Shown in pieces: positions 17,286 through 25,870 of a DNA stretch of 64,000 nucleotides. Below the pieces are notes generated by a model. That model was not told the origin of the DNA, ran no database searches, and saw nothing but the letters and a program-made list of their open reading frames with translations. The position numbers were made by a program, and so were the translations under genes. The stretch spans positions 434,001-498,000 of the forward strand of contig NZ_AP021901.1 in assembly GCF_018325905.1 (NCBI RefSeq), read 5' to 3'. Position 1 is the first letter of the stretch. Every line of letters begins with the position of its first letter. Source of the DNA: Pseudomonas sp. St316. GTDB taxonomy: Bacteria; Pseudomonadota; Gammaproteobacteria; Pseudomonadales; Pseudomonadaceae.

Positions 17286-17963
17286 GTGAAAATTCTCCTA
17301 ATCGAAGACGACATCGACCTCGGCAATGGCGTACGTATTGCCCTTACAGACCAAGGATTAGATGTCATATGGGTTCGCCGTAAAGTGGATGCTCTGCATC
17401 AACTCGATCTATGCGTGCCAGAACTTGTATTGCTCGACCTCGGCCTGCCCGACGGTGATGGCATGAGCCTGATGGCGCGTCTGCGTCAGCAGCTCAAGGG
17501 GATCCCCGTCATCATCCTGACTGCTCGGGGCACTCTGCAAGATCGCTTGACTGGGCTGGATGCCGGTGCAGACGACTATCTCGTCAAACCTTTTGTTCTC
17601 GCTGAGTTATTGGCCAGGGTGAGAGCACTTGTGCGGCGCAGTTACGGTTTTAAGAATGATGTGATAGAGATTCGAGGGCTATCTCTCCATGTGCCGACTC
17701 GTCGCGTGACAGTGAGCGAAAGTCATGTTGATTTGACGGCAAGTGAATGCGCGCTGCTTGAAACGTTAATGTTGCGTTCTGACCGTGTTCTGACCCGTAG
17801 TTTTCTGGAAGAAAGGATCTTCGGTGCAAAAGAAAATATGAGTAATGCGCTCGATGTACATATGGGAAATTTGCGTCGAAAAATTGGTGACGGCTATGTG
17901 CGAACGGTGAGAGGTGTGGGGTTTGTCATTGAAACCGTACCCATTCAGAAGGGGGCAGGTTGA
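17286..17963 (+). CDS. OmpR/PhoB-family response regulator
   Basis: A 225-residue protein. The receiver domain (1-115) has acidic residues IEDD, phosphoacceptor Asp in VLLDLGLPDGDG, Thr in IILTAR and Lys in YLVKPF. The C-terminal winged helix (about 130-222) includes LTASECALLETLMLRSDRVL and the VRTVRGVGFVIE ending. The start is GTG 17286; no Shine-Dalgarno is visible and a -10-like TAAAAT is only eight bases upstream, so the mRNA may be leaderless. It overlaps the kinase gene by four bases. It probably activates itself and mipA through the TGAAG boxes. Confidence 0.93.
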   Translation: MKILLIEDDIDLGNGVRIALTDQGLDVIWVRRKVDALHQLDLCVPELVLLDLGLPDGDGMSLMARLRQQLKGIPVIILTARGTLQDRLTGLDAGADDYLVKPFVLAELLARVRALVRRSYGFKNDVIEIRGLSLHVPTRRVTVSESHVDLTASECALLETLMLRSDRVLTRSFLEERIFGAKENMSNALDVHMGNLRRKIGDGYVRTVRGVGFVIETVPIQKGAG

Positions 17964-19351
17964 TGCGTAATTTTTGGCGCTGTCTGAGAATTCCAACGCT
18001 CGTACGGCGAATTATGATCGCCCAGATGCTATTACTCACGCTGCTTTGGTGTATTTTTCTGACCTACATTTTATGGGATAACTTACGCAGCCCTCCAATG
18101 CTATCAGGCAACAAAACCTATGAAACCATTCTGACATTGGTGGATCGTATGGGGGATCGCCCGCACGATCTAACCGATGTGCTGGAAACATTCAGCAAGG
18201 CATTGCGGGAAGGCTATGGCGGAGGTGAAGACCCAAAAATGTCAATCAGCATAATCGTTCGGAAGAATAAAGAGATAATTTATTCATCTGATGGCGCTCC
18301 AGTAGGAGTGACAAACACCGGTTATGGGATGATTCAGAGTGTTCAGAGTAACGGCCGCACCTGGACTAGTCGTACTCTGAAGTCTAGGAGCTCCGACACA
18401 GAGGTGACCCTGCTCACTCCTGCTGGCGGTTGGAACTTCTTCATATACCTGAACTCGCGCGGATACTACATATTACCGCTGCTGGTATGCATTCCTTTTC
18501 TTTTGTTTCCTGCGTGGCTGTCAATCCGCATTGCAATGCGTCCCTGGAACAAGGTGGCAAATGAAGTTTCCTTACGAACACCAGAAGATCTTTCTCCCTT
18601 AAAAGCAGTTCCCAAGCACAAGGAGCTTCGCCAAATAGTGGACGCGATTAATATATTCCTTGCCAGGGTACGAGAAAGCACTGAAAGGGAACGGATTTTC
18701 ATTGCAGATGCCGCTCACGAGCTGCGTACTCCACTGGCTGCAATGCGAGTCAATGTTGAAGCTTTGCAGTCCGATGTAGGCAACGTTAGTCAACAGGAAT
18801 TGCTTGCAGGGATTATTCGTAGCAATAGCCGTGCTGCTCGTCTCGTCAATCAGTTGCTGCTGCTGATGCATAGTGAAGCGCGCATTGACACTGTTATGGA
18901 GCCTGTGCCGCTGACGACGCTCATACAAGAGCGAATGGCTGAGTTGGCACCGCTAGCGGCTGAGAGCCGAGTTGAGCTTGAATTCTACTCTCATGATGAA
19001 GTCTGGATTACAGGTGTCAGGGAACGCCTGATGTCGCTGATCGACAACTTAATTGAAAATGCTGTGAAGTACAGTCCTGAGGGCGGGCGGGTTGAAGTAG
19101 AGGTACGATCGTTAGAAAAATCCATTCAATTGCGTATCTCAGATGCAGGGCCCGGAATCATGGTCGAATTGAGGGAGCGGGTGTTCGACAGATTTTTTCG
19201 TGATCCCAATCAGATACAAAGCGGGAGTGGATTGGGGCTTGCAATAGTCAAAGCGGTTGCGCAGCAACACAACAGCAGTATTTTACTAAGTACGTCTGCA
19301 GAAGGTGGGCTCATGGTTATTGTTGATATCCCAAATCACAACTCCGTCTGA
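17960..19351 (+). CDS. Sensor histidine kinase
   Basis: A 463-residue inner membrane kinase. TM1 is at about residues 15-38, a periplasmic sensor of about 120 residues follows, and TM2 is at about 168-190 (YYILPLLVCIPFLLFPAWLS). A HAMP linker comes next. The phosphoacceptor His is in ADAAHELRTPLAAMR, then N-box LIDNLIENAVKYSPEGG, G1 ISDAGPGI, F-box VFDRFFRD and G2 GSGLGLAIVKAVA. It is a QseC/TctE-like kinase that pairs with the upstream regulator by four-base overlap. The signal is unknown; the divergent outer membrane protein suggests envelope stress or an antibiotic or metal. Codon use looks less GC-rich than in flanking core genes. Confidence 0.93.
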   Translation: MMRNFWRCLRIPTLVRRIMIAQMLLLTLLWCIFLTYILWDNLRSPPMLSGNKTYETILTLVDRMGDRPHDLTDVLETFSKALREGYGGGEDPKMSISIIVRKNKEIIYSSDGAPVGVTNTGYGMIQSVQSNGRTWTSRTLKSRSSDTEVTLLTPAGGWNFFIYLNSRGYYILPLLVCIPFLLFPAWLSIRIAMRPWNKVANEVSLRTPEDLSPLKAVPKHKELRQIVDAINIFLARVRESTERERIFIADAAHELRTPLAAMRVNVEALQSDVGNVSQQELLAGIIRSNSRAARLVNQLLLLMHSEARIDTVMEPVPLTTLIQERMAELAPLAAESRVELEFYSHDEVWITGVRERLMSLIDNLIENAVKYSPEGGRVEVEVRSLEKSIQLRISDAGPGIMVELRERVFDRFFRDPNQIQSGSGLGLAIVKAVAQQHNSSILLSTSAEGGLMVIVDIPNHNSV

Positions 19352-19413
19352 AAGAGAACGCAATTTTAGTCTCGGTCATGCGTAGGACATTTACCAGAAT
19401 AATGGAGCATAAG

Positions 19414-19839
19414 TTGAAATATTTGACCCTGGCTACAATATTGTTTTCTATATCACTTAGCGGATGCGCCATAACCGTCAGTGATTTGAAAAACAGCAAG
19501 TCATCCTTAGACGGCAGTTTCATTAGCAAGACGGGGACCTCCGATACTTATCGAACCATAAGGCACATGGCAAGGCAGTGTATGGAATATGAGGCATATT
19601 CAGGAAATCCGGTCATCGTATTAAGCGAGTTTGACGGTGAGCGTAAAGAAGGTGAGATCATTCAAAAGTTTCTTTCAGAAGGACTGTTGATCAACAACAC
19701 GCTAATTCAGATAGAAAGTCATGATGGTGACAAAGCTAAGATCAGCCTATACACAACCAAGAATATCTTGAGTACGGGCATCAGGTCGCCAAAAGTGAGT
19801 GATATCAAGCGCTGGGCTGATGGCGATAGAACCTGCTAA
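19414..19839 (+). CDS. Small predicted lipoprotein
   Basis: About 141 residues if TTG 19414 is the start, which follows GGAGCATAAG and yields a classic lipoprotein signal (KYLTLATILFSISLSGC). The frame is open back to ATG 19378. The lipobox LSGC puts the lipid on Cys18. The mature part has no family I recognise; it contains MARQCMEYEAYSGNPVI and two further Cys. It follows the kinase by 62 bp in the same direction and may be part of the same unit, for example as an accessory sensor. It ends before an IS remnant. Confidence 0.65.
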   Translation: MKYLTLATILFSISLSGCAITVSDLKNSKSSLDGSFISKTGTSDTYRTIRHMARQCMEYEAYSGNPVIVLSEFDGERKEGEIIQKFLSEGLLINNTLIQIESHDGDKAKISLYTTKNILSTGIRSPKVSDIKRWADGDRTC

Positions 19840-19898
19840 CACGACACTCTCGTACAACTCAGCAATACCGCGAAGCATCCCGACCTGAAAATTAGTGA

Positions 19899-19914
19899 AG
19901 AAACGGGGTCAGAC
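19899..19914 (+). repeat. 16-bp motif at the edge of an IS remnant
   Basis: GAAACGGGGTCAGACC, repeated exactly at the left edge of the right-hand 276-bp repeat (about 29963-29978), where a chemoreceptor gene is cut. The core GGGTCAGACC also starts the left repeat at 20444. Confidence 0.6.
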
Positions 19915-19968
19915 CCTGAGGGATCCCCACAAATCTACTCCAGGCTCTGCGCCTGATAATGCACCTCG

Positions 19969-20370
19969 TCACGCAGGGCCTGCTCGAGCTTTTCTAAATG
20001 CCTTCGTCCGCCAAAGTCCGTGCAGCAACGCCAATCGAGACCAATCGACCAAAATCAATGGATGTTTTAGTGAGCCCAGCAACGCTCGTAACATTACCCA
20101 GTAGAACAGTGGACGCTCTGCCCTTAGGTGCCGATTACCCAGCAATCGGTCTACTCGCTTGATGGCATGTTTGGGGTAAGCCCGACCCGGCAGAGACCGC
20201 CCTAGACCCGTCAGCGTCAGACGACGGCCTTGCAGTAATGAACTGACACAACTCATCAACGTCGTCAGACGGCGGGAATGGACAGAGGAAAGTGCTTGAG
20301 CGAGCGCTCTGTATAAAAATCGGATGGCCTGCATGAGTTCGGGATCTTGTTTTTGTGTGGTGCAATACAA
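19969..20370 (-). pseudogene. IS4-family transposase remnant (N-terminal part only)
   Basis: About 110 residues align in style with the N-terminus of IS10/IS4 transposases: LTLTGLGRSLPGRAYPKHA, then IKRVDRLLGNRHL and LILVDWS, which contains the first Asp of the DDE triad. After VDWS the frame carries unrelated sequence and stops. In another frame the 3' end reads LEKLEQALRDEVHYQAQSLE and stops at about 19930, so two broken genes are joined near 20040. The DDE core is missing, so it cannot transpose. No terminal inverted repeats were found. Confidence 0.7.
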
Positions 20371-20443
20371 GCTGCCGACTCATTCAGGCCTCTTCAATCT
20401 TCCAACTTCTTGATTTTCTGTAAGAAAATTTGGGGGGCCCTTA

Positions 20444-20718
20444 GGGTCAGACCACGGTAATCGGATAGGTCATCTCCGCATCTTTACAATGCCAACCCTC
20501 GCTTGGTTGAATCGCACGGAAGCGGAGGCAGTGCGGGTGAGGTGTTTTTAGCGCTCCCAGCTTTGCGCTTTGCGGGTATAGGTAACGGCCTCATCGCGAG
20601 CAAGCTCGCTCCCACAGGTTTTTCAGGGTGTGGACGAAAAGTGAACACCCCAGAAACAACAAAGCCCCCGCATTTCTGCGAGGGCTTCGTTTTGTATGGT
20701 GCGGCACCAGGAGTCGAA
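20444..20718. repeat. Left copy of a ~275-bp direct repeat, ending in a tRNA-Thr fragment
   Basis: Matches 29969-30244 with about nine substitutions and one deletion. It contains the same half REP (20593-20615), the same terminator-like hairpin (AAGCCC...GGGCTT) and, at 20697-20718, the 3' end of the tRNA-Thr gene with one C missing. Homology stops inside the T arm of the tRNA. It marks the left border of the 9.2 kb operon block. Confidence 0.9.
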
Positions 20719-20913
20719 TAGAAAAGTAAGCACCTGTTTTACAACGTAATTACGCTGATTTATTTCTATCCCTACGATTATCCTAATCAAGTCGCAGGTG
20801 TTCGCTAGGTTCGACGGCATCACTCAATACAAGCGAATAGCTACAGGATTGGCAAGATTGACGCTGGAGCGTAGCCACATCAGCAGAGTTCGATTCTGTC
20901 GTTAAAAAAATCG

Positions 20914-20941
20914 TTGACGTAGCTCGAAAGGTCGGTATAAC
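20914..20941 (+). promoter_or_regulatory. Sigma70 promoter of the amide operon
   Basis: TTGACG (20914-20919), 16-base spacer, TATAAC (20936-20941). The predicted start near 20948 gives a leader of about 125 nt before the first gene. Confidence 0.65.
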
Positions 20942-20984
20942 TTCCATCAAATAGGTCGCCTTTTCTTGTCAGAAATCGCAGACC

Positions 20985-21002
20985 CTCAGCAATATTGCTG
21001 AG
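20985..21002 (+). promoter_or_regulatory. Leader hairpin 1 (candidate ANTAR target)
   Basis: CTCAGC-AATATT-GCTGAG, six perfect pairs around a six-base loop (two further A-T pairs could form). It is 8 nt ahead of a second small hairpin at 21011-21023 (GGCT-ATAGA-AGCC), whose 3' arm overlaps the terminator stem. The loops do not perfectly fit the A1/G4 hexaloop rule for ANTAR sites. Confidence 0.45.
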
Positions 21003-21021
21003 TACATATCGGCTATAGAAG

Positions 21022-21062
21022 CCCCTGATTTGCGTGAATAGCGCAGTCGGGGGTTTTTTTTT
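21022..21062 (+). terminator. Intrinsic terminator in the operon leader (attenuator)
   Basis: CCCCTGA...TCGGGGG with an inner TGCG/CGCA stem is followed by nine T. The first gene begins 13 bases after the T run and its weak ribosome site (GGAAA) adjoins it. A terminator here would block the operon unless read through, as in the P. aeruginosa amiE leader. Confidence 0.75.
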
Positions 21063-21074
21063 GGAAAAATTTAA

Positions 21075-21971
21075 ATGTCGACTTTGAAATCCTCTGACGA
21101 AACCCAAGAATTTCCGAGCACCACGGTGGCAGCCGTACAAATGGAGCCACGAGTGGGCTGCAAGGCTGAAAACCTGGAAGTGTCGCTGCACCTGATAGCC
21201 GAAGCGGCCAGCGCCGGTGCGCAGATCGTTGTACTGCCCGAATTGGTCAGCAGCGGGTATGTCTTTTCCAGTCGTGAAGAGGCCTTTGAACTGGCGGAAT
21301 CCGTACCGGCAGGCATCAGCACCCAGGCGTGGGTAGACGCGGCCCGCCAGCACAACGTTTACGTCATCGGCGGCGTTGCCGAACGGGTGGGGCACAAGCT
21401 TTACAACGCTGCCGTCATGGTCGGCCCCGAAGGTTATGTGGGGACTTATCGCAAGCTCCATCTATGGGGTGACGAACATCTGTATTTCGAGGTCGGCGAT
21501 CTTGGTTTACCGGTGTTCCATACGCCTTTTGGCCGCTTGGCGATGATCATCTGCTATGACGGCTGGTTCCCGGAGGTCTATCGGCTGTTGGCCATGCAAG
21601 GCGCAGATATCGTCTGCATGCCAACCAACTGGGTACCCATGCCGGGACAGGGCAACGGCGCCATGATCATGGCCAATACACTGGCCATGGCCAATGCGCA
21701 CGTCAACGGTCTGAACATCATTTGCGCTAATCGCGTAGGCACCGAACGCGGTCAGCTCTTTGTGGGTAACAGCATCATTGTCGGCGCCGACGGTTGGCCA
21801 TTGGCTACCCCAGGCAGTGCTGACCTCCAGCAAATACTCTACGCCGACATCAATCTGAAGGCGTCCCGTCAATCCCGGCACCTTACGACGTTCAACACGG
21901 TCCTGCGTGACCGCCGCACCGACATCTACGACCCCATGCTAGGCACCGGCTGGCAGCTACCTCGCTACTAA
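21075..21971 (+). CDS. Nitrilase-superfamily carbon-nitrogen hydrolase (probable amidase)
   Basis: A 298-residue protein with the full Glu-Lys-Cys triad: Glu in VVLPELVSSGY, Lys in YRKLHLWGDE and Cys in MIICYDGWFPEVY. It lacks a signal peptide, so it acts in the cytoplasm on an amide, carbamoyl compound or omega-amide, releasing ammonia. It is not the 346-residue aliphatic amidase AmiE; length and motifs fit the broad amidase/N-carbamoyl hydrolase branches. It is first in an operon with an importer, an asparaginase and AmiC/AmiR-like regulators, so its substrate is probably the imported compound. Expression likely depends on readthrough of the leader terminator. Confidence 0.88.
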   Translation: MSTLKSSDETQEFPSTTVAAVQMEPRVGCKAENLEVSLHLIAEAASAGAQIVVLPELVSSGYVFSSREEAFELAESVPAGISTQAWVDAARQHNVYVIGGVAERVGHKLYNAAVMVGPEGYVGTYRKLHLWGDEHLYFEVGDLGLPVFHTPFGRLAMIICYDGWFPEVYRLLAMQGADIVCMPTNWVPMPGQGNGAMIMANTLAMANAHVNGLNIICANRVGTERGQLFVGNSIIVGADGWPLATPGSADLQQILYADINLKASRQSRHLTTFNTVLRDRRTDIYDPMLGTGWQLPRY

Positions 21972-22010
21972 CCCCCCTTATCTACAATAAAAAATATTGA
22001 GGATACTCAC

Positions 22011-23174
22011 ATGAAATCCACTTATCCCCTCATCCGCATTGCCGTTCTTGCCGCTACAGCACTCGTAGCAACTCAGGGACATGCCGCTGAACCGATCAAG
22101 ATTGGTGTCGCGGTGGGGTTGTCAGGCGCCAATAGTGTCGTGGCACCGGCTGTAGTCCAGTCCTCAGAACTCGCTGTGGAGCAGATCAACGCCGCCGGTG
22201 GAATCCTCGGTCGCCCGGTGCAGTTGGAGATTGTCGATGATGCTTCCGGCGCAATAGGTGCACAGAAAGCCTTTGATACGCTGGTGTTGGAAAAGAAAGT
22301 AAACGCCATTATCGCGATGGAAAGTAGCGCCGCGCGCAATGCCGCCTTGCCGGTTATTTCCCGGGGGCGCGTGCCCTATATCTATACCTCGTTCTATGAA
22401 GGCCGTTCTTGCAATAAGTGGATGTATGTCAACGGTTGGGTACCAGAACAGCAAGTTGCCCCCGTAGTGGATTACTTCAGCCAGAAACTCGGGGCTAAAA
22501 ACTACTTTCTTGTCGGTAGCGATTACGCCTTTGGCCGGGGCATGCTGAAGTTTACTAAAGCGTACATTGAGCAACACGGCGGGAAGGTCATCGGTGAAGA
22601 GTACCTGCCGATGGACGGGAGTGACTGGACCGCCGTTATTTCAAAAATTCGCTCGACGCAACCTGACGCGCTTATCAGTGCCACAGCAGGTGGCGCACCT
22701 AACGTCTCATTGGCCAAACAGTTGAAAGCAGCGGCGCTGACACTGCCTTACGGCAACCTGGCCATTGACGAAGGCACCGGCAAGACCATGGGGGATGTCG
22801 CAACAGGCATGTACATGTCGGCTTCGTACTTGACCAGCATCGACACACCGGAAAATAAAAAATTCCTGAGTGACCTCGGCCAGAAGTTTGCCGGGAACCT
22901 GTCCACGCCAAACGAACTGTCCGAACCGCAATATGAAGCCTTCTTCCTCTACAAGGCCGCGGTGGAAAAAGCCAACTCCATCGACTCCGCGGCGGTCGTA
23001 GAGGCGCTGAACGATGTCTCGATCGTCGGGCCACGTGGCGTTGTGCAGATGAATGCCAGCCGTCATACCCCACTGGCCATGCGCCTGGGCCAAATACAAA
23101 GCGATGGTTCTATTCGCATTCTTGAAACCCAAGAAGGAGTCAGCCCAGGTATTCAATGCCCGAATTTGAAATAG
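22011..23174 (+). CDS. Periplasmic binding protein of a branched-chain/urea/amide-type ABC importer
   Basis: A 387-residue type-I binding protein. The signal peptide is at residues 1-25 (IAVLAATALVATQGHAAEP), and the mature protein opens IKIGVAVGLSGANSVVAP. It has the amide/urea-binding look of FmdD/UrtA/AmiC relatives: ESSAARNAALPVISR, YTSFYEGRSCNKW, and DYAFGRGMLKF. It is clearly related to the cytoplasmic AmiC-like protein from 27582 in this operon, so transporter and sensor probably see the same or similar ligands. A 39-bp gap separates it from the amidase. Confidence 0.9.
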   Translation: MKSTYPLIRIAVLAATALVATQGHAAEPIKIGVAVGLSGANSVVAPAVVQSSELAVEQINAAGGILGRPVQLEIVDDASGAIGAQKAFDTLVLEKKVNAIIAMESSAARNAALPVISRGRVPYIYTSFYEGRSCNKWMYVNGWVPEQQVAPVVDYFSQKLGAKNYFLVGSDYAFGRGMLKFTKAYIEQHGGKVIGEEYLPMDGSDWTAVISKIRSTQPDALISATAGGAPNVSLAKQLKAAALTLPYGNLAIDEGTGKTMGDVATGMYMSASYLTSIDTPENKKFLSDLGQKFAGNLSTPNELSEPQYEAFFLYKAAVEKANSIDSAAVVEALNDVSIVGPRGVVQMNASRHTPLAMRLGQIQSDGSIRILETQEGVSPGIQCPNLK

Positions 23175-23232
23175 TCCATTGCTTGATTACTAAGTAACGC
23201 TTCACGTTGCATTCTCCCCGGAGGGAGACGTC

Positions 23233-24066
23233 ATGGTGTTAATTCTAGATATAACAACAACAATAGCCATGCTGTTCATTGTTACTGCGGGCCTGATGAT
23301 GATTTTCGGAATAATGAAAATCGTCAACTTCGCCCATGGTGCCTTGCTGACAATGGGAGGGTATGCGGCGTTTGTCGTGACCCAACTGGGATGGAGTCCC
23401 TGGCTTGCGTGGCCGTTGGCTCTCGCGACCGGAATGATCGTTGGCGCGATCATCGAATACTTGATTGTTAGGCCACTCTATAAACGTCCTCTGGATGCCA
23501 TCCTGGCAACCTGGGGGCTGGGTATCGTGATCGGTCAGCTGATCATTCTCGCCTTTGGCCGGGACGTGAAGTTTGCAGACGTGCCCCTGACAGGAACCTG
23601 GTCGCTGGGTGGAACGGATTACTCCGCCTATCGATTGCTGCTGATTCCCTTGGCACTCGGCCTGTGCGCTTTGCTGACGGCGCTACTCAACGGGACCCGC
23701 TTCGGTGTCAAAACCCGCGCCGTCATCATGAACGAGGAATTGGCCAGTGGCCTGGGCATCCATGCCGGGCGCATACGCTTCATTACCTTCAGCCTGGGCG
23801 CGGGCCTGGGCACATTGGCCGGGGCCTTGATTAGTCCGCTTTCGAGTATTGACCCAGGCATGGGGATTATCTGGCTGGTTTCTGCCTTCATGCTCGTCAT
23901 GGTCTCCGGGCATTCGATGCCCAGCCTTATCGTGACTTGCGCGGTATTTGGTGCGTGCCAAGTTATCGTGAGCACCTATGCGAGCCCGGTACTCGGCGGA
24001 CTCACGATTGCCGTGTTGGCGGCGTTGACCTTGCGTATTCGTCCAAAGGGGTTCGCACATGACTAA
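23233..24066 (+). CDS. LivH-type ABC permease
   Basis: A 277-residue inner membrane permease with about eight hydrophobic helices. The family signature is the LMMIFGIMKIVNFAHGALLT region and the EAA-like loop GLGIHAGRIRFITFSLGAGL. It forms the translocation channel with the LivM part of the next protein. A good GGAGGGAG ribosome site precedes ATG 23233. It overlaps the next gene by eight bases. Confidence 0.92.
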   Translation: MVLILDITTTIAMLFIVTAGLMMIFGIMKIVNFAHGALLTMGGYAAFVVTQLGWSPWLAWPLALATGMIVGAIIEYLIVRPLYKRPLDAILATWGLGIVIGQLIILAFGRDVKFADVPLTGTWSLGGTDYSAYRLLLIPLALGLCALLTALLNGTRFGVKTRAVIMNEELASGLGIHAGRIRFITFSLGAGLGTLAGALISPLSSIDPGMGIIWLVSAFMLVMVSGHSMPSLIVTCAVFGACQVIVSTYASPVLGGLTIAVLAALTLRIRPKGFAHD

Positions 24067-25870
24067 CACTACGTTGCAGGCGGCAAACCCCCAATCCACG
24101 GGCTCCAGTCGTCAGGGAGCATGGGGCCGTTCGGGCGTGCTGTCTTTGATCGCCATCGCATTGCTGGTCGCTGGCCCATGGATTTTCGACAGCTACGTTC
24201 TCAACCTGCTGATCAAGGCCTTTCTGTTTGCGATCGTCGTTATCACGGTGGATGTGCTGTGGGGCTATACCGGATATCTCACCTTTGGGCAGTCGGCGTT
24301 TTTTGGTATCGGTGCGTATGCCGCAGGCTTGGTTTTTACTCACTTTGGCCTGTCGCCTGGCTCCATTGCTATCGCCATCGGGCTCGCGCTTGTCGTCCCG
24401 ATGGTGGTTGCAGGGCTGGTGGGGTGGCTGTCCTTCTACCGGGGCGCCTCGCCGTTTTTTGCCACGGTTATCTCGCTGGTGTTGCCCATCGTAATGACCC
24501 AGTTGCTGCTGTCCGGTGGGGAGTGGACGGGCTCCAGTTCGGGCCTGACCGGCTATGACACCTTCGACTTGTCGCTCAATGCCTGGTACTGGATCGCCGG
24601 GAGTGGCGTGGCGCTGATAGGGCTTTTCGCCTGGCTGTTCGTGCGCAGTGATGCCGGGCGTGTGCTGGCGTCGATACGTGACAACGAGTCCAGATGTGCG
24701 TACCTGGGGATCAACGTCCCGAACATCAAAATCCTTCTGCTGATCGCCACTGCGGCGATTACAGGGATCGCAGGTTTTAGCTACGGTGCTTTCAGTGGCG
24801 TGGTGGCGCCCGAGTTGTCCGGTTTCGTCTTGGGTACCGAGCTGATCATCTGGGTTGCGCTGGGTGGACGCGGCACGTTGTGGGGGCCCATGGCGGGGGC
24901 GATTCTGATTAATGTCGCAACGGCCTATCTCGGCAGCCGCATGCCGTTTTTGTGGCAACTGATCCTCGGCCTCTCTTTCGTGCTGGTGATCGTCTTGCTG
25001 CCGCAGGGGATCGTCCCGGCTCTGCTCAAGCCCCTCGGTTTCGGTGCACCTTCGCGGCGAGTACCGGCGCTGGTTGAACGTGAAGGGAAAGCGGTTCCCG
25101 AATCGGATGGCGTGCCTGCGCTTCTAATGGAGGACGTCACCAAGAGTTATGGTTCGCTCAAGGTACTGCAGGGGATCAACCTCAAGGCCGAGGCCGGTGA
25201 TCTGGTTGGATTGATTGGCCCCAATGGTGCCGGTAAAACAACGCTGATGCGGTGCATGAGCGACGGGGCTGACCGTACATCCGGGACGGTGCATCTGTGC
25301 GGCAACGATATCCGTCGGCTTCCGGCTGAGGCCTGCGTCCGTTTTGGTCTCGGGCGCAAATTTCAAAATGCCAATATTTTCGAATCCCTGACCGTCGCCG
25401 AGTGTCTGCGTATGGCCGGAACCCTTCACGAACGACCCTCGTTTTTCACTCGGGCGGATACGTTGGCCTTGCCATCCTATGCCTTGGACGTTCTGCGGGT
25501 TACCGGGCTGGATAACATGCTGGACGTGGTCGCTCGAGACTTGTCGCACGGTGAACAGCAAGCGCTGGAACTGGCCATGGTGCTGGCCCTGGAACCTCGT
25601 ATCGTGCTGCTCGACGAGCCTACCGCAGGGCTGACAAAGACCGAACGCACGCAAATCGGTGTGGTGCTTTCCATGCTCGCAAACCGCTACAAGTTGTGCT
25701 GCCTGCTGGTTGAACACGATCTGGATTTTGTGGAACAGATCGCTACCCGAATCGTGGTATTACATCAAGGGACGATGGTCATGCAGGGCACTTTCGAAGA
25801 AGTCGTCAACTCGGACTTGGTCAAGACGATTTATGCCGGGTCTGCACTTGCTCCACAGGAGGTCGCATGA
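24059..25870 (+). CDS. Fused LivM-type permease and LivG-type ATPase
   Basis: A 603-residue fusion. Residues 1 to about 325 are a LivM-like permease (VDVLWGYTGYLTFGQSAFFG, and VALGGRGTLWGP near its end). Residues about 355-600 are a complete ABC ATPase: Walker A GPNGAGKTTLM, signature DLSHGEQQALELA, Walker B IVLLDEPTAGLT and H-loop LVEHDLDFV. The two parts are separate genes in the E. coli Liv and most Urt systems, though such fusions are known in proteobacteria. Here no stop or frameshift separates them. The fusion fixes one ATPase to one permease; the other ATPase follows with a four-base overlap. Confidence 0.9.
   Translation: MTNTTLQAANPQSTGSSRQGAWGRSGVLSLIAIALLVAGPWIFDSYVLNLLIKAFLFAIVVITVDVLWGYTGYLTFGQSAFFGIGAYAAGLVFTHFGLSPGSIAIAIGLALVVPMVVAGLVGWLSFYRGASPFFATVISLVLPIVMTQLLLSGGEWTGSSSGLTGYDTFDLSLNAWYWIAGSGVALIGLFAWLFVRSDAGRVLASIRDNESRCAYLGINVPNIKILLLIATAAITGIAGFSYGAFSGVVAPELSGFVLGTELIIWVALGGRGTLWGPMAGAILINVATAYLGSRMPFLWQLILGLSFVLVIVLLPQGIVPALLKPLGFGAPSRRVPALVEREGKAVPESDGVPALLMEDVTKSYGSLKVLQGINLKAEAGDLVGLIGPNGAGKTTLMRCMSDGADRTSGTVHLCGNDIRRLPAEACVRFGLGRKFQNANIFESLTVAECLRMAGTLHERPSFFTRADTLALPSYALDVLRVTGLDNMLDVVARDLSHGEQQALELAMVLALEPRIVLLDEPTAGLTKTERTQIGVVLSMLANRYKLCCLLVEHDLDFVEQIATRIVVLHQGTMVMQGTFEEVVNSDLVKTIYAGSALAPQEVA

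Noticed and set aside
21075..21971. aguB (N-carbamoylputrescine amidase) partner of aguA
   Set aside because: The gene lies 19 kb from aguA inside an amide operon and the motifs do not point to AguB specifically.
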